NCBI GenBank assembly: GCA_025937235.1
Contig: JAICRU010000019.1
Location: 1 to 42,588, forward strand
Length of the DNA stretch: 42,588 nucleotides
DNA from: Acidimicrobiia bacterium
Lineage (GTDB): Bacteria; Actinomycetota; Acidimicrobiia; Spongiisociales; ZC4RG35
Reading direction: 5' to 3'
The number at the start of each line of letters is the position of its first letter. Within the stretch, counting starts at the first letter, position 1. Positions 1 through 7,318 of this stretch are shown one piece after another. The notes below the pieces were generated by a model, which had not been told where the DNA came from, searched no databases, and saw nothing but the letters and a program-made list of their open reading frames with translations. The position numbers and the translations under genes are program-made.

Positions 1-786
1 CCAGCATTCGATCCAGTTGTGGGGGCCACAGTTGGCTACCGCCGCCCTCACCCGCGGCTCGAAGGCAGCCGCCCGGCAGGCGTAGTAGCCCCCCAGGCTG
101 GCGCCGATCAAGCCGACTCGGGAGGTGTCGATCCGGGAATGCGCCTCGAGAGCGTCGATGGCCGCGCCGACCGCCACCTCGTAGTCGTGTCTGATGGGGA
201 GCCTCGTGCTGATCTCCCCTTGACCGGGCCCATCAAGGCTGAGCACGGCCAAGCCCCGGCGGAGCAGGGCCCCGCGTCCACCATGACGCTGCTCCTTGGT
301 CGAGTCGAGCCCGGGCAAGAAGAACACGACCGGCACCGGCTCCTCCCCAGCCGGCACGCTGAGCAGACCAACCAGGTCTGCCTCGGGGAAGGGGATGGAG
401 ATCTTCTCGACCTTTGGCTCCATGTGGGGAAGTGCCCGGTCATGGGTCTCGACCATCTTCGCCAGGCCATGGAGGTGGGCCTCCTCGTCGTCCACCGAGA
501 GGAAATATGAGAGGTGGTATGACTTCGAGGCATTGATGAACGATCCGACGGCCGAGATGTGCCGCCGCTCCTCCAACGCCCTCGTCCCCATCTCCTCGTG
601 TGCTCTTGCCGTCTCCATCCAAGCCGGGCCCCAGTCGGACCAGGTCTGGACGCGTTCCAGCGTCCCGGTCAGGTCTCCGAGCGGGATCCCGCTGTGGAGG
701 AACCTGGCCGCCCAGATATCCAGCACCTCCTGGACCACGGGGTCGGGATGGTGGAGTGTCCGGGTGAGAGCAGGGTCGACCCTCAT
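1..786 (-). CDS. Alpha/beta hydrolase, FrsA/pseudooxynicotine-hydrolase-like (3' end cut by window)
   Basis: The frame is open from ATG at 786 to the window edge, giving 262 residues without a stop. A helical N-terminal region (about residues 1-125) precedes an alpha/beta hydrolase core. The core shows a strand-rich stretch ending LPGLDS, then LSLDGPGQGE near residue 183, and the nucleophile elbow GASLGG with Ser230. This cap-plus-core order resembles the family of 2,6-dihydroxypseudooxynicotine hydrolase and related esterases. The acid and His of the triad lie beyond the edge. The start codon overlaps the stop of the upstream oxidoreductase by one base (TGATG), so it is probably translationally coupled as the last visible gene of a five-gene operon. 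The substrate cannot be told. Confidence 0.82.
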   Translation of the reverse strand, partial: MRVDPALTRTLHHPDPVVQEVLDIWAARFLHSGIPLGDLTGTLERVQTWSDWGPAWMETARAHEEMGTRALEERRHISAVGSFINASKSYHLSYFLSVDDEEAHLHGLAKMVETHDRALPHMEPKVEKISIPFPEADLVGLLSVPAGEEPVPVVFFLPGLDSTKEQRHGGRGALLRRGLAVLSLDGPGQGEISTRLPIRHDYEVAVGAAIDALEAHSRIDTSRVGLIGASLGGYYACRAAAFEPRVRAAVANCGPHNWIECW

Positions 787-1841
787 CAGAGTGCCCCCGC
801 CCTATCCACCAATGGCCCGACCCGGACCGCCTCACCGTTCCGTCGTGACGACTCCAGTGCGGCATGGACCACGGCCAGCGCCCGGATCGCCTCCAGGGCC
901 CCGACCTCGATCTCGGCCTCACCCCTGATGGCAAGGGCGAACTCGTCCAACTGCTCGCGGAACATGTCCGTTTGAGGCATGTCGACCGGGGGACGCACCG
1001 ACTCCCGATAGGCCTGGCTCACCAGGGTGCTCTTGGAGTCGACCAGGTGAGAATCGTCCCAGTTGTTGAAGTCGAGGTCGTAGAAGAGATTGGCCTCGGT
1101 GCCTTGGATCCGAAGCTGGTAGACGCCCGGTGAGGCCCAACCGGTGCCGAGGTAGCCGAGTGGACCCGACTCGAATTCGAGGATCGACATGATCGCGTCG
1201 GGGACCTCGGACTTCGTGTAGAGCCGTCTGGCATGACTGGACACTGCGGCCACCGGTCCCAGGAGATACTGCAAGTTGTCCGCATGATGCACCCCGAGCT
1301 GGATCAGCGCCCCGCCAGGGCTCTTGTCGGCGAACCAGCGCCAGGTATCGGTGGTGAGCTCGAGCCCGCGCTCGTTGGAGAAGTTCGCCTCGGCCAGCGA
1401 CACCCGGCCGATCTTCCCGGTCTCGATCCACTGCTTCATGGCCCGATGCCCGCCGAGTCGTCTCGCGCTGTGACCGACTGCAAAAGGCCGACCGGAGGCG
1501 GCGGCGGCCCGACCGATCTCGCCCGCGTCTTCCATGGTGTGGGCGATCGGCTTGTCTGTGTACACCGCCTTGCCGGCATCGAGGCACTCGAGGATCACGC
1601 TCTTGTGCGAGTCGTTGGGCGTGGTGACCAGCACCCCTTCGATCTCGGGGGCGGCCAGCAGCTCGTCGAGAGTCGACGCCGCCCTGGGCACGCCGAACTC
1701 CTCCTGGAACTTGGCCCGGCTCTCGGGTGACCTGGAGAAACAGCTGGCCAGCTCGATCACCGTCCCCCGCTGGGCGCCCCTGGCCAGCACCCGGGCCCAT
1801 CTCCCCAGCCCGATCGATGCAAGCTTGACCTTCTCTGCCAT
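786..1841 (-). CDS. Gfo/Idh/MocA family NAD(P)-dependent oxidoreductase
   Basis: This 351-residue protein has the usual family length and layout. An N-terminal Rossmann fold carries GLGRWA (residues 11-16), VTTPNDSH lies near residue 75, and DKP (96-98) stands at the position of the family's EKP motif, whose Lys is catalytic. A C-terminal alpha/beta substrate domain follows. Members oxidise or reduce hydroxyls of sugars, inositols or related cyclic alcohols. A good Shine-Dalgarno (AAGGAG) lies just before ATG 1841. The gene starts 12 nt after the cupin stop and overlaps the hydrolase start by one base, so it belongs to the same operon. The specific substrate is unknown. Confidence 0.88.
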   Translation of the reverse strand: MAEKVKLASIGLGRWARVLARGAQRGTVIELASCFSRSPESRAKFQEEFGVPRAASTLDELLAAPEIEGVLVTTPNDSHKSVILECLDAGKAVYTDKPIAHTMEDAGEIGRAAAASGRPFAVGHSARRLGGHRAMKQWIETGKIGRVSLAEANFSNERGLELTTDTWRWFADKSPGGALIQLGVHHADNLQYLLGPVAAVSSHARRLYTKSEVPDAIMSILEFESGPLGYLGTGWASPGVYQLRIQGTEANLFYDLDFNNWDDSHLVDSKSTLVSQAYRESVRPPVDMPQTDMFREQLDEFALAIRGEAEIEVGALEAIRALAVVHAALESSRRNGEAVRVGPLVDRAGAL

Positions 1842-1853
1842 CTCGGCTCCTTC

Positions 1854-2222
1854 CTACCCGTCGAGGAGCAGGTCGAGCTCCTCGATGTTGCTGGAGAAAT
1901 CGTCGTGAGGGAAGAAGCAGACCAGGGACATCCTCTCCCCCGCGTGGGCCATGGTGGCGTGAGGGGTGCCCGCCGGGATCCGGTACCAGGTCCCGGGTCC
2001 CACTTCATGAAATGTCCCATCGAGCCAGACCCGGCCCCGACCCGCCACGACATAGACCACCTCTTCACTGTGAGGGTGGCGATGAGGCGACCTCGTCTCG
2101 ACATGCTCGATGACGACCTGCCTGCTCGTGGATTCGCCCCGCCCCCCGGCCTCGAACGGATCGGCGGTGGACCGACCCGGGAAATCGCGGAAGACGAGCT
2201 GGTCCGGCCCGACCACAGTCAT
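1854..2222 (-). CDS. Small single-domain cupin protein
   Basis: The 122-residue protein starts at MTVVGPDQL; its ATG overlaps the upstream creatininase-family stop by four bases (ATGA). A longer reading frame exists but would run into that gene. The cupin motif 1 is seen as HRHPHSEE (His47, His49, His51, Glu53/54) followed by VAGRGRV, and motif 2 as PAGTPHA with His88. These are expected metal ligands of a beta-barrel cupin. Such proteins act as isomerases, dioxygenases or lyases on small acids, or only bind ligands. Here it sits among dehydrogenases and hydrolases, so an enzymatic role in the same pathway is likely, but which reaction cannot be said. Confidence 0.85.
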   Translation of the reverse strand: MTVVGPDQLVFRDFPGRSTADPFEAGGRGESTSRQVVIEHVETRSPHRHPHSEEVVYVVAGRGRVWLDGTFHEVGPGTWYRIPAGTPHATMAHAGERMSLVCFFPHDDFSSNIEELDLLLDG

Positions 2223-2986
2223 CGTTCGATCCCCCTCATCTTCAGAATCGACTCCACCTCTCCCGCGATCTCCTCCCCGACCGTGGTGGCGAATTCCCTG
2301 GCGAGGCCCTCGTCGGCCCATTGAGGGCTCCCGTACCAACCATCGTCGGCGATCTCGGTCACGTCGGTTATGTACCCGTATGTCTCCCGGGACCGTCGCA
2401 TCGCGTCGAGGGCGTCCGCCCCTTCCGGTCTGGTCGGCTCGGTCACCCGATCCAGTCGTACCAGCCCGGGATCGTGGGCCAGCACCGACAGGGTCTCGAT
2501 CCCGCCGCCATGGGTCAGCTCACCACCCATCGCTGCGTATAACCGCTGGGCGGTGTAGCAGGCCTGAGCAGTCACCACCAGGACGTCGTCACCGGTCTGG
2601 AGCTCGGTGGCGACCGCATCGAGGGAGGCGATGTTGCCCTCGTGCCAGTTGACGAAGACGAAGATCGACGTCCCCATCGCCACCAGCTCCTCACATACGT
2701 TCTTCAAGTAGGACTCGAACACCTCACGCCGGAGTGAGATCGTCCCTGGGTGCCCGGCATGGATCGGAGTCACCCCGTACTGGCCCGCCGGGACGATGAG
2801 AGCATCGAGACGTTCGGCCAGATCGGCTGCAATCAGATCTGCGGCCATGGTGTCGGTTCCACAGGGGAGATGGGGGCCGTGCTGTTCGACGCTTCCAAAG
2901 GGCATGACCACGACGCCGCGGCGTCCGATCAGCTCCGATACGTCGGGCGAGGTGAGTTCGTAGATGGATCTGCTGGGCACGGTCAA
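2219..2986 (-). CDS. Creatininase family amidohydrolase
   Basis: The 255-residue protein fits the creatininase/MftE/FAPy-hydrolase family in length and fold. It shows PFGSVEQHGPHLPCGTDT near residues 29-46, giving metal ligands Glu34, His36 and Asp45, and VNWHEGN with His115 in place of the usual NGHGGN. The later HAGExETS motif is altered: HGGGIETLS keeps Glu164 but has Gly162 at one conserved acidic position. Family members hydrolyse cyclic amides or act as metallopeptidases; they need not act on creatinine. It overlaps both neighbours by four bases (ATGA), so translation is coupled through the operon. Confidence 0.88.
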   Translation of the reverse strand: MTVPSRSIYELTSPDVSELIGRRGVVVMPFGSVEQHGPHLPCGTDTMAADLIAADLAERLDALIVPAGQYGVTPIHAGHPGTISLRREVFESYLKNVCEELVAMGTSIFVFVNWHEGNIASLDAVATELQTGDDVLVVTAQACYTAQRLYAAMGGELTHGGGIETLSVLAHDPGLVRLDRVTEPTRPEGADALDAMRRSRETYGYITDVTEIADDGWYGSPQWADEGLAREFATTVGEEIAGEVESILKMRGIER

Positions 2987-3975
2987 CGCACCTCGGCCGC
3001 CATCGGTGACACCAGGGCGTGGAGCGGGGGCTCACCGGACAGAATCCGACCCGCCTCGGCCGCGGCCTTGCGACGCAGTTCGTCCTCGGTTTCCTCGGTG
3101 TACCAGGACATGTGCGGGGTAAGGAGGAGTCGATCGGCGACTGGCTCGAACGACGACGTGTCTGGCGGCTCCGTCTCGTACACGTCGAGAGCCGCCACCG
3201 CGGGACGCCCTTCGGCCAGGGCACTGATCAGGGCACCGGTGTCGATCAGGGCCCCACGGGCCGTGTTGACCAGGGCCGAGCCTTCCTTCATCTTGGCCAG
3301 CTCCGGAGCGCCGATGAGATGCGTCCGGCCGGAGGTCGGGGCGTGGAGTGTCACCACATCCGACTCGGCGAGCAGCTCGTCGAGGGAGACGAGACGGGCT
3401 GTGCCGGTGGGCAGGGTCTCACTCAGGTCGGTCGCCCCCACCATGGGATCCGCGACGAGAAACCGCTGGAAGCTCAGACCCGTGAGCATGACGGCCACCC
3501 TTCGCCCGATCCGGCCGAACCCCACGATGCCGGCGGTCAGGCTGGAGGGGAGATGGAGGGGACGCAGCGCGCCGACACCCCAGGAGCCACCCCAGGTCCT
3601 GCGATCGGCGAGCTTCAGTCGCCGAATCGAGGCCAGCAGCAGGGACACCGCATGAAGTGCGACGGTCTCGGTCCCGTAGTCGGGGACGTAGGCCACCGTC
3701 ATCCCCAGGCCGCGGGCGGCCTCGAGGTCAACCGAGTCGACTCCGACGCCGAGACGAACTATCGCCTTTGCCCCCAACTCGTCCAGGGTCTGCCGGTCGA
3801 ACCGGGGTGCGGCCCCGGCCAGGATGACCGCCGCCCCAGCGGCCACTTCGAGGATTTCGGCCCGGCTGTCTCCCCGACCGAAGACGAGCTCGACATCCGG
3901 CAGCATCTCCCGTTCGATATCGAAGTCGCGGAAGCGGGTTCCGAGAATCGCCACCTTGGGCCGTCTGGAGTCCAC
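2983..3975 (-). CDS. D-isomer specific 2-hydroxyacid dehydrogenase (CtBP/phosphoglycerate dehydrogenase-like)
   Basis: This 330-residue protein starts at GTG 3975 and is the first gene of the minus-strand operon. The NAD-binding Rossmann motif GFGRIG is at 152-157. Other family marks are NTARG with Arg240, DVYETEP with Glu269, and TPHMSWYTEE with His288; Arg, Glu and His form the catalytic triad. The aromatic residues after the catalytic His resemble the C-terminal-binding-protein-like branch. It interconverts a 2-hydroxyacid and a 2-oxoacid using NAD(P)H. Its stop overlaps the next start by four bases. No clear Shine-Dalgarno is seen before the GTG, so the exact start is less certain. Confidence 0.88.
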   Translation of the reverse strand: MDSRRPKVAILGTRFRDFDIEREMLPDVELVFGRGDSRAEILEVAAGAAVILAGAAPRFDRQTLDELGAKAIVRLGVGVDSVDLEAARGLGMTVAYVPDYGTETVALHAVSLLLASIRRLKLADRRTWGGSWGVGALRPLHLPSSLTAGIVGFGRIGRRVAVMLTGLSFQRFLVADPMVGATDLSETLPTGTARLVSLDELLAESDVVTLHAPTSGRTHLIGAPELAKMKEGSALVNTARGALIDTGALISALAEGRPAVAALDVYETEPPDTSSFEPVADRLLLTPHMSWYTEETEDELRRKAAAEAGRILSGEPPLHALVSPMAAEVR

Positions 3976-4073
3976 CGGAGCCGAGTGTAGGTGAGCAATC
4001 GTTTGCGGAGCAATCCCTCACGACGGCCCGAATGAAGGGCCGGCACGGGTCCGCGAACTGCGACACTGCCCCG

Positions 4074-4730
4074 GTGAACGACACCAGAGACGTGACAGGC
4101 GCCCCCGAGCTGGTCCGTGCCAGGGAGGCATTGAGCACGGGCCCAATGCCAAAGCTCGTGGTCCTCGTGGAGGGGACCAGTGATCAGGTCGCATTGGAGA
4201 CCCTGGCCGCCCGCCGCGGGATCGACCTCGCAGTGAGGGCAGTCGTCATCCTGCCGATGGGTGGCGCCACCACCATCGGCCGCTTCCTCGATCTGCTCGG
4301 CCCCAATGGCTACGACCTCGACCTGGCCGGTCTATGCGATCGCAATGAGGAGAGCGCTTTCCGAAGGGAGCTGGAGCGTGTGGGGCTGGGCTCCGGCCTG
4401 ACCCGGTCCGGGATGGAGTCGGCCGGCTTCTTCGCATGCGACAGAGACCTGGAGGAGGAGCTGATCCGCGCCCTGGGGCCGGCACGGGTGGAGCGGATCA
4501 TCGAGCAGCAGGGCGAGCTGAACTCCCTGAACATCCTGCTCCGCCAGCCTGCTCATCGCGGCCAGCCGATCGAGCAGGTCTTGTGGCGCTTCATGGGCAC
4601 CCGTTCAGGGCGTAAAGCCAACTACGCCCGTTCGATGGTCGAAGCGCTCGACCTCGAGAATGTTCCCCGCCCTCTGGGCGGAGTGCTGGATCACGTAATG
4701 TCTCGGGGCGGATCGGCGCGCTCGGCGTAG
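4074..4730 (+). CDS. Stand-alone OLD-type TOPRIM domain protein
   Basis: The product is about 218 residues from GTG 4074; an in-frame ATG at 4032 is the alternative. I prefer 4074 because GACACT lies six bases before it, as at other putative leaderless starts here. VLVEGTSDQ (Glu33) is the first TOPRIM acidic motif, GLCDRNEE (Asp89) is at the second, and CDRDLEEEL near residue 122 matches the pattern after the TOPRIM core in OLD-family nucleases. The ATPase domain normally fused in OLD proteins is absent. It may be a nuclease or nucleotidyl hydrolase. The 3' end overlaps the convergent GNAT-like gene by 40 bases. Confidence 0.72.
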   Translation: MNDTRDVTGAPELVRAREALSTGPMPKLVVLVEGTSDQVALETLAARRGIDLAVRAVVILPMGGATTIGRFLDLLGPNGYDLDLAGLCDRNEESAFRRELERVGLGSGLTRSGMESAGFFACDRDLEEELIRALGPARVERIIEQQGELNSLNILLRQPAHRGQPIEQVLWRFMGTRSGRKANYARSMVEALDLENVPRPLGGVLDHVMSRGGSARSA

Positions 4731-5158
4731 ACGAAGCTGGCGAATGGCCAGCTCTCCTCGAGCCAGGTGCTGACGGCGTGCCACAAGGGGGCATCGAGCT
4801 CGGCGCGACTCATCCTGACCCAGGACTGGACCTTCGCCTTGCTTCCGCCGGACTTGTCGGGGTAGATGTAGACGCAACCGATCACTTCCTCTCCCTCGAG
4901 CACCGAATAGGTGAAACCGCTCCTGCTGGCGAAGTCCCGGGCGTGTGCCTCGAGATCTCTCATGTTCTCGGCCAGGGTCATCGGTCGGGGCCAGCTGCTT
5001 TCCGCCCAGCCCGGAGTGGAGCGGATGTGACCGATGCTCGACGTCCATGCCTCGTGGTCGCGCTCGTTGTGAACCGGCCCGAGCGGCTCGAGCCTGAAAC
5101 CAGGGCCGTCGAGTCCGGTTGGAACGGCGAATCCCTCGGGGACGAATAGCTGAGACAT
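4691..5158 (-). CDS. GNAT-family N-acetyltransferase-like protein
   Basis: The 155-residue protein begins at ATG 5158. It contains a FRLEPLGP start typical of RimJ/RimL-like folds, and a core strand pair around residues 82-100 (FTYSVLEGEEVIGCVYIYP) that matches the central beta hairpin of GNAT acetyltransferases. The canonical Q/RxxGxG/A acetyl-CoA loop is not evident; KAKVQSWV occupies the equivalent region, so activity is uncertain. It is transcribed convergently with the TOPRIM gene and their coding ends overlap by 40 bases. I base the call on overall pattern rather than on catalytic residues. Confidence 0.62.
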   Translation of the reverse strand: MSQLFVPEGFAVPTGLDGPGFRLEPLGPVHNERDHEAWTSSIGHIRSTPGWAESSWPRPMTLAENMRDLEAHARDFASRSGFTYSVLEGEEVIGCVYIYPDKSGGSKAKVQSWVRMSRAELDAPLWHAVSTWLEESWPFASFVYAERADPPRDIT

Positions 5159-5260
5159 GGTCGGTCACACCTGGGGCACGACGGCCAACTCCCGGCCCAG
5201 CGCGTTCCCCCACCATCGGACGAACGCATTCACGACCAGACTGCCCACCGACCCAGAGCA

Positions 5261-5266
5261 TATAAG
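5261..5266 (+). promoter_or_regulatory. Probable -10 element (TATAAG) for a leaderless M24-family gene
   Basis: TATAAG ends nine bases before the ATG at 5276. A start of transcription six to nine bases downstream would fall at or next to the start codon. No Shine-Dalgarno precedes the ATG, which fits a leaderless transcript. Confidence 0.5.
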
Positions 5267-5275
5267 GTCGGCCGG

Positions 5276-6427
5276 ATGGCCGATGATCTCTATCCCCGGT
5301 TCAGCGAAAAGGAAATGGCGAGCCGTCGCCGCTCGATCTTCGCGGCCATGGACGTCGCCGGGGCCTCGCATCTCGTCGCCTACGGTGCCGACCGGTCGGG
5401 GACGGCCATCCCATGGCTAACCGAGTGGCCCACCACCCAGGAGGCCGCGCTGTTGCTCTCCCCGGGGGAGACACCACGTCTCCTCGTCCAGCACTACAAC
5501 CATCTCCCCAATGCCCGCCGGATAGCCCTCGACTGCCAGGTCGAGTGGGGCGGGTCGTCCACGATCACCAGGCTCGAGCAGCTGCTCCAGGCCCGTCTCA
5601 CACCAGGCCAGAAGGTGGGCGTGGTCGGGCCGCTTCGATATGGCGCCTTTCAACAGCTCGCCGGCTCGGTGGGAGAGCTGGTCAGTCTCGACGGTGAGTA
5701 CCAGCGGCTCCGTCTGGTCAAGTCACCAGAAGAGATAGAACGGCTGGAGGTCGCGGCCCGGTTGTCCGATCGGGCGATCACGGCCATCGCCCAGGAGGTG
5801 GCCGTAGGGATGGACGAGCGGGAGGTGGCCGCGATAGTCGAGACTGCCTATCTGGCCGACGGCGCGACCAACCACATCCACTACTTCGCCGCCACTTCGA
5901 TGAGCGACCCGGGCCAATGTGTCCCCTCCCAGTTCCAATCGACCCGACGCCTGGAGTCGGGCGACGTCTTGTTCTGTGAGATAAGCGCCAACTACTGGGG
6001 CTACGCCGGACAGGTGCTTCGCACCTTCACCATCGCCAGCGACCCGACACCGCTGTTCGTCGACCTCCATCGGGCGGCCGACGCTGCCTTCGACGCCATC
6101 GCCGCCGCCGTGCGCCCCGGCGCCCGTGCTGCAGAGCTGGTGGAGGCGTCCGGTGTCATCGAGGAGATGGGCTTCACCATCTACGACGACCTGGTCCATG
6201 GCTATGGGGGCGGGTATCTGCCGCCGGTCCTCGGCACCAGGAGCCGACCCAACCTGCCGATACCCGATCTCACCCTGGAGGAGGGCATGGCCCTGGTCAT
6301 CCAGCCCAATGTGATCACGCCCGACGAGAAGGCCGGGGTGCAGACCGGACATCTCGTGGTCGTCACCGAGGACGGTCACCGATCACTTCACGACGCGCCG
6401 CGGGGCCTGATCCGCATCGCCGGCTGA
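5276..6427 (+). CDS. M24-fold (aminopeptidase P/creatinase-like) protein lacking most metal ligands
   Basis: The 383-residue protein has a creatinase-type N-terminal domain (about 1-145) and an M24 pita-bread C-terminal domain (about 150-383), the layout of Xaa-Pro peptidases and creatinase. Of the five usual metal ligands only His308 (in VHGYGGG) is kept. The two Asp positions carry Glu235 and Gln246 (GYAGQVLRT), and the two Glu positions carry Gln343 (VIQPNV) and Gly358 (GVQTGH). That pattern argues against a dinuclear metallopeptidase and for a metal-free hydrolase, as known for creatinase, or a binding protein. It lies on the opposite strand near the creatininase-family operon. Length and frame are intact, so it is not a decayed gene. 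Confidence 0.85.
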   Translation: MADDLYPRFSEKEMASRRRSIFAAMDVAGASHLVAYGADRSGTAIPWLTEWPTTQEAALLLSPGETPRLLVQHYNHLPNARRIALDCQVEWGGSSTITRLEQLLQARLTPGQKVGVVGPLRYGAFQQLAGSVGELVSLDGEYQRLRLVKSPEEIERLEVAARLSDRAITAIAQEVAVGMDEREVAAIVETAYLADGATNHIHYFAATSMSDPGQCVPSQFQSTRRLESGDVLFCEISANYWGYAGQVLRTFTIASDPTPLFVDLHRAADAAFDAIAAAVRPGARAAELVEASGVIEEMGFTIYDDLVHGYGGGYLPPVLGTRSRPNLPIPDLTLEEGMALVIQPNVITPDEKAGVQTGHLVVVTEDGHRSLHDAPRGLIRIAG

Positions 6428-6470
6428 GCCCTCGACGGGTCACGACACGGGGGAACGCCCGCGACCAGAT

Positions 6471-7169
6471 TCAGCCTGCCGGGCTCGCCGTGGTCACGGA
6501 TACCGGCTTGATGCCAGCGAACATGCTTCGGGCATTCCATGTGGGGAAGGCTCGGACGAGCGCTGAGGGGCCGTTGAGTTGTATGCGGCTGTCCCGGATC
6601 GCCGCTGCCCAGCTCAGCTGTCCTGCGTGCCATTTGACGAAGGCCTCGGCTTCTGCAGTGACGAACAGATCCTCGTCCAGGCCGAGGTAGGTCCGGCAGA
6701 TCTCGGTGTCGCCACCCTCGATCAGCAGCCAGTATCGATCTGGTGTCCGGGGCCCGGTGAAGTCGAACCGTACGACCACCCGTCGATTCGGGAGCCGGTC
6801 TCGCTGCAGCGTGTTGCACATGGACCAGAGAGCCACGAATGGATCGAGGTTCTCCGGGGCGATCTCGAGCCAGCGTGCCCCCCACTCGCCGAGCGACACG
6901 CAGACCTTGAACAGGTCATGGCCGGCGGGGGTGAGCTCGTAGCGACGCCCCCGCCCGGCAGATTTGGGTGCAGACTCGACGATGCCGAGTCGTTCCAGCT
7001 GCTTGAGGCGCTGGGAGAGCAGAGTTCGGGAGAGCCCCGGGGCACCCTCCAGAATCTCGCTGAAACCCCCACAGCCCAGATACAAGTTGCGCACGATCAA
7101 GGGCGTCCAACGCTCCGCGAAGATCTCCGCGCCGCGGGCGATTGGGCAGTACTGGCCGTAGGTCCGCAT
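6471..7169 (-). CDS. HxlR family transcriptional regulator with C-terminal SCP2-like domain
   Basis: I start this at ATG 7169 (MRTYGQYCPIARG), giving 232 residues; a longer frame to 7238 would enter the shared promoter. Residues 1-100 form an HxlR-type winged helix: CPIARGAEIFAERWTPLIVRN, the recognition segment LSRTLLSQRLKQLERLGIV, and the wing GRGRRYELTPAG. Residues about 110-232 resemble an SCP2 sterol-carrier-like domain, a possible hydrophobic ligand pocket. Cys8 is at the position of the redox Cys of some HxlR proteins. It is divergent from the FAD oxidoreductase gene and very likely controls it and itself, through the direct repeat between them. Confidence 0.88.
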   Translation of the reverse strand: MRTYGQYCPIARGAEIFAERWTPLIVRNLYLGCGGFSEILEGAPGLSRTLLSQRLKQLERLGIVESAPKSAGRGRRYELTPAGHDLFKVCVSLGEWGARWLEIAPENLDPFVALWSMCNTLQRDRLPNRRVVVRFDFTGPRTPDRYWLLIEGGDTEICRTYLGLDEDLFVTAEAEAFVKWHAGQLSWAAAIRDSRIQLNGPSALVRAFPTWNARSMFAGIKPVSVTTASPAG

Positions 7170-7203
7170 GAAGCCATTGTCAGCTACCCGCGGTCGAATT
7201 TGA

Positions 7204-7235
7204 AGTCCAGATTCTTGACCAACTAGTCCAGATTC
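7204..7235. promoter_or_regulatory. Direct repeat, probable operator between HxlR regulator and FAD oxidoreductase
   Basis: AGTCCAGATTC occurs at 7204-7214 and again, identical, at 7225-7235. The copies start 21 bp apart, two turns of the helix, so both lie on the same face of the DNA. A TTGACC at 7215-7220 between them could be a -35 element for the plus-strand gene. The location, in the only gap between a divergent regulator and enzyme, makes an operator for the HxlR-type protein the simplest reading. Confidence 0.5.
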
Positions 7236-7318
7236 CACACTTCACAGCCGGCGTCCTTCGTGGTGCGATCGAAGCACAGAGGGCCGAACCCGACCCACCT
7301 GAGCACGGAGGCAACGAC

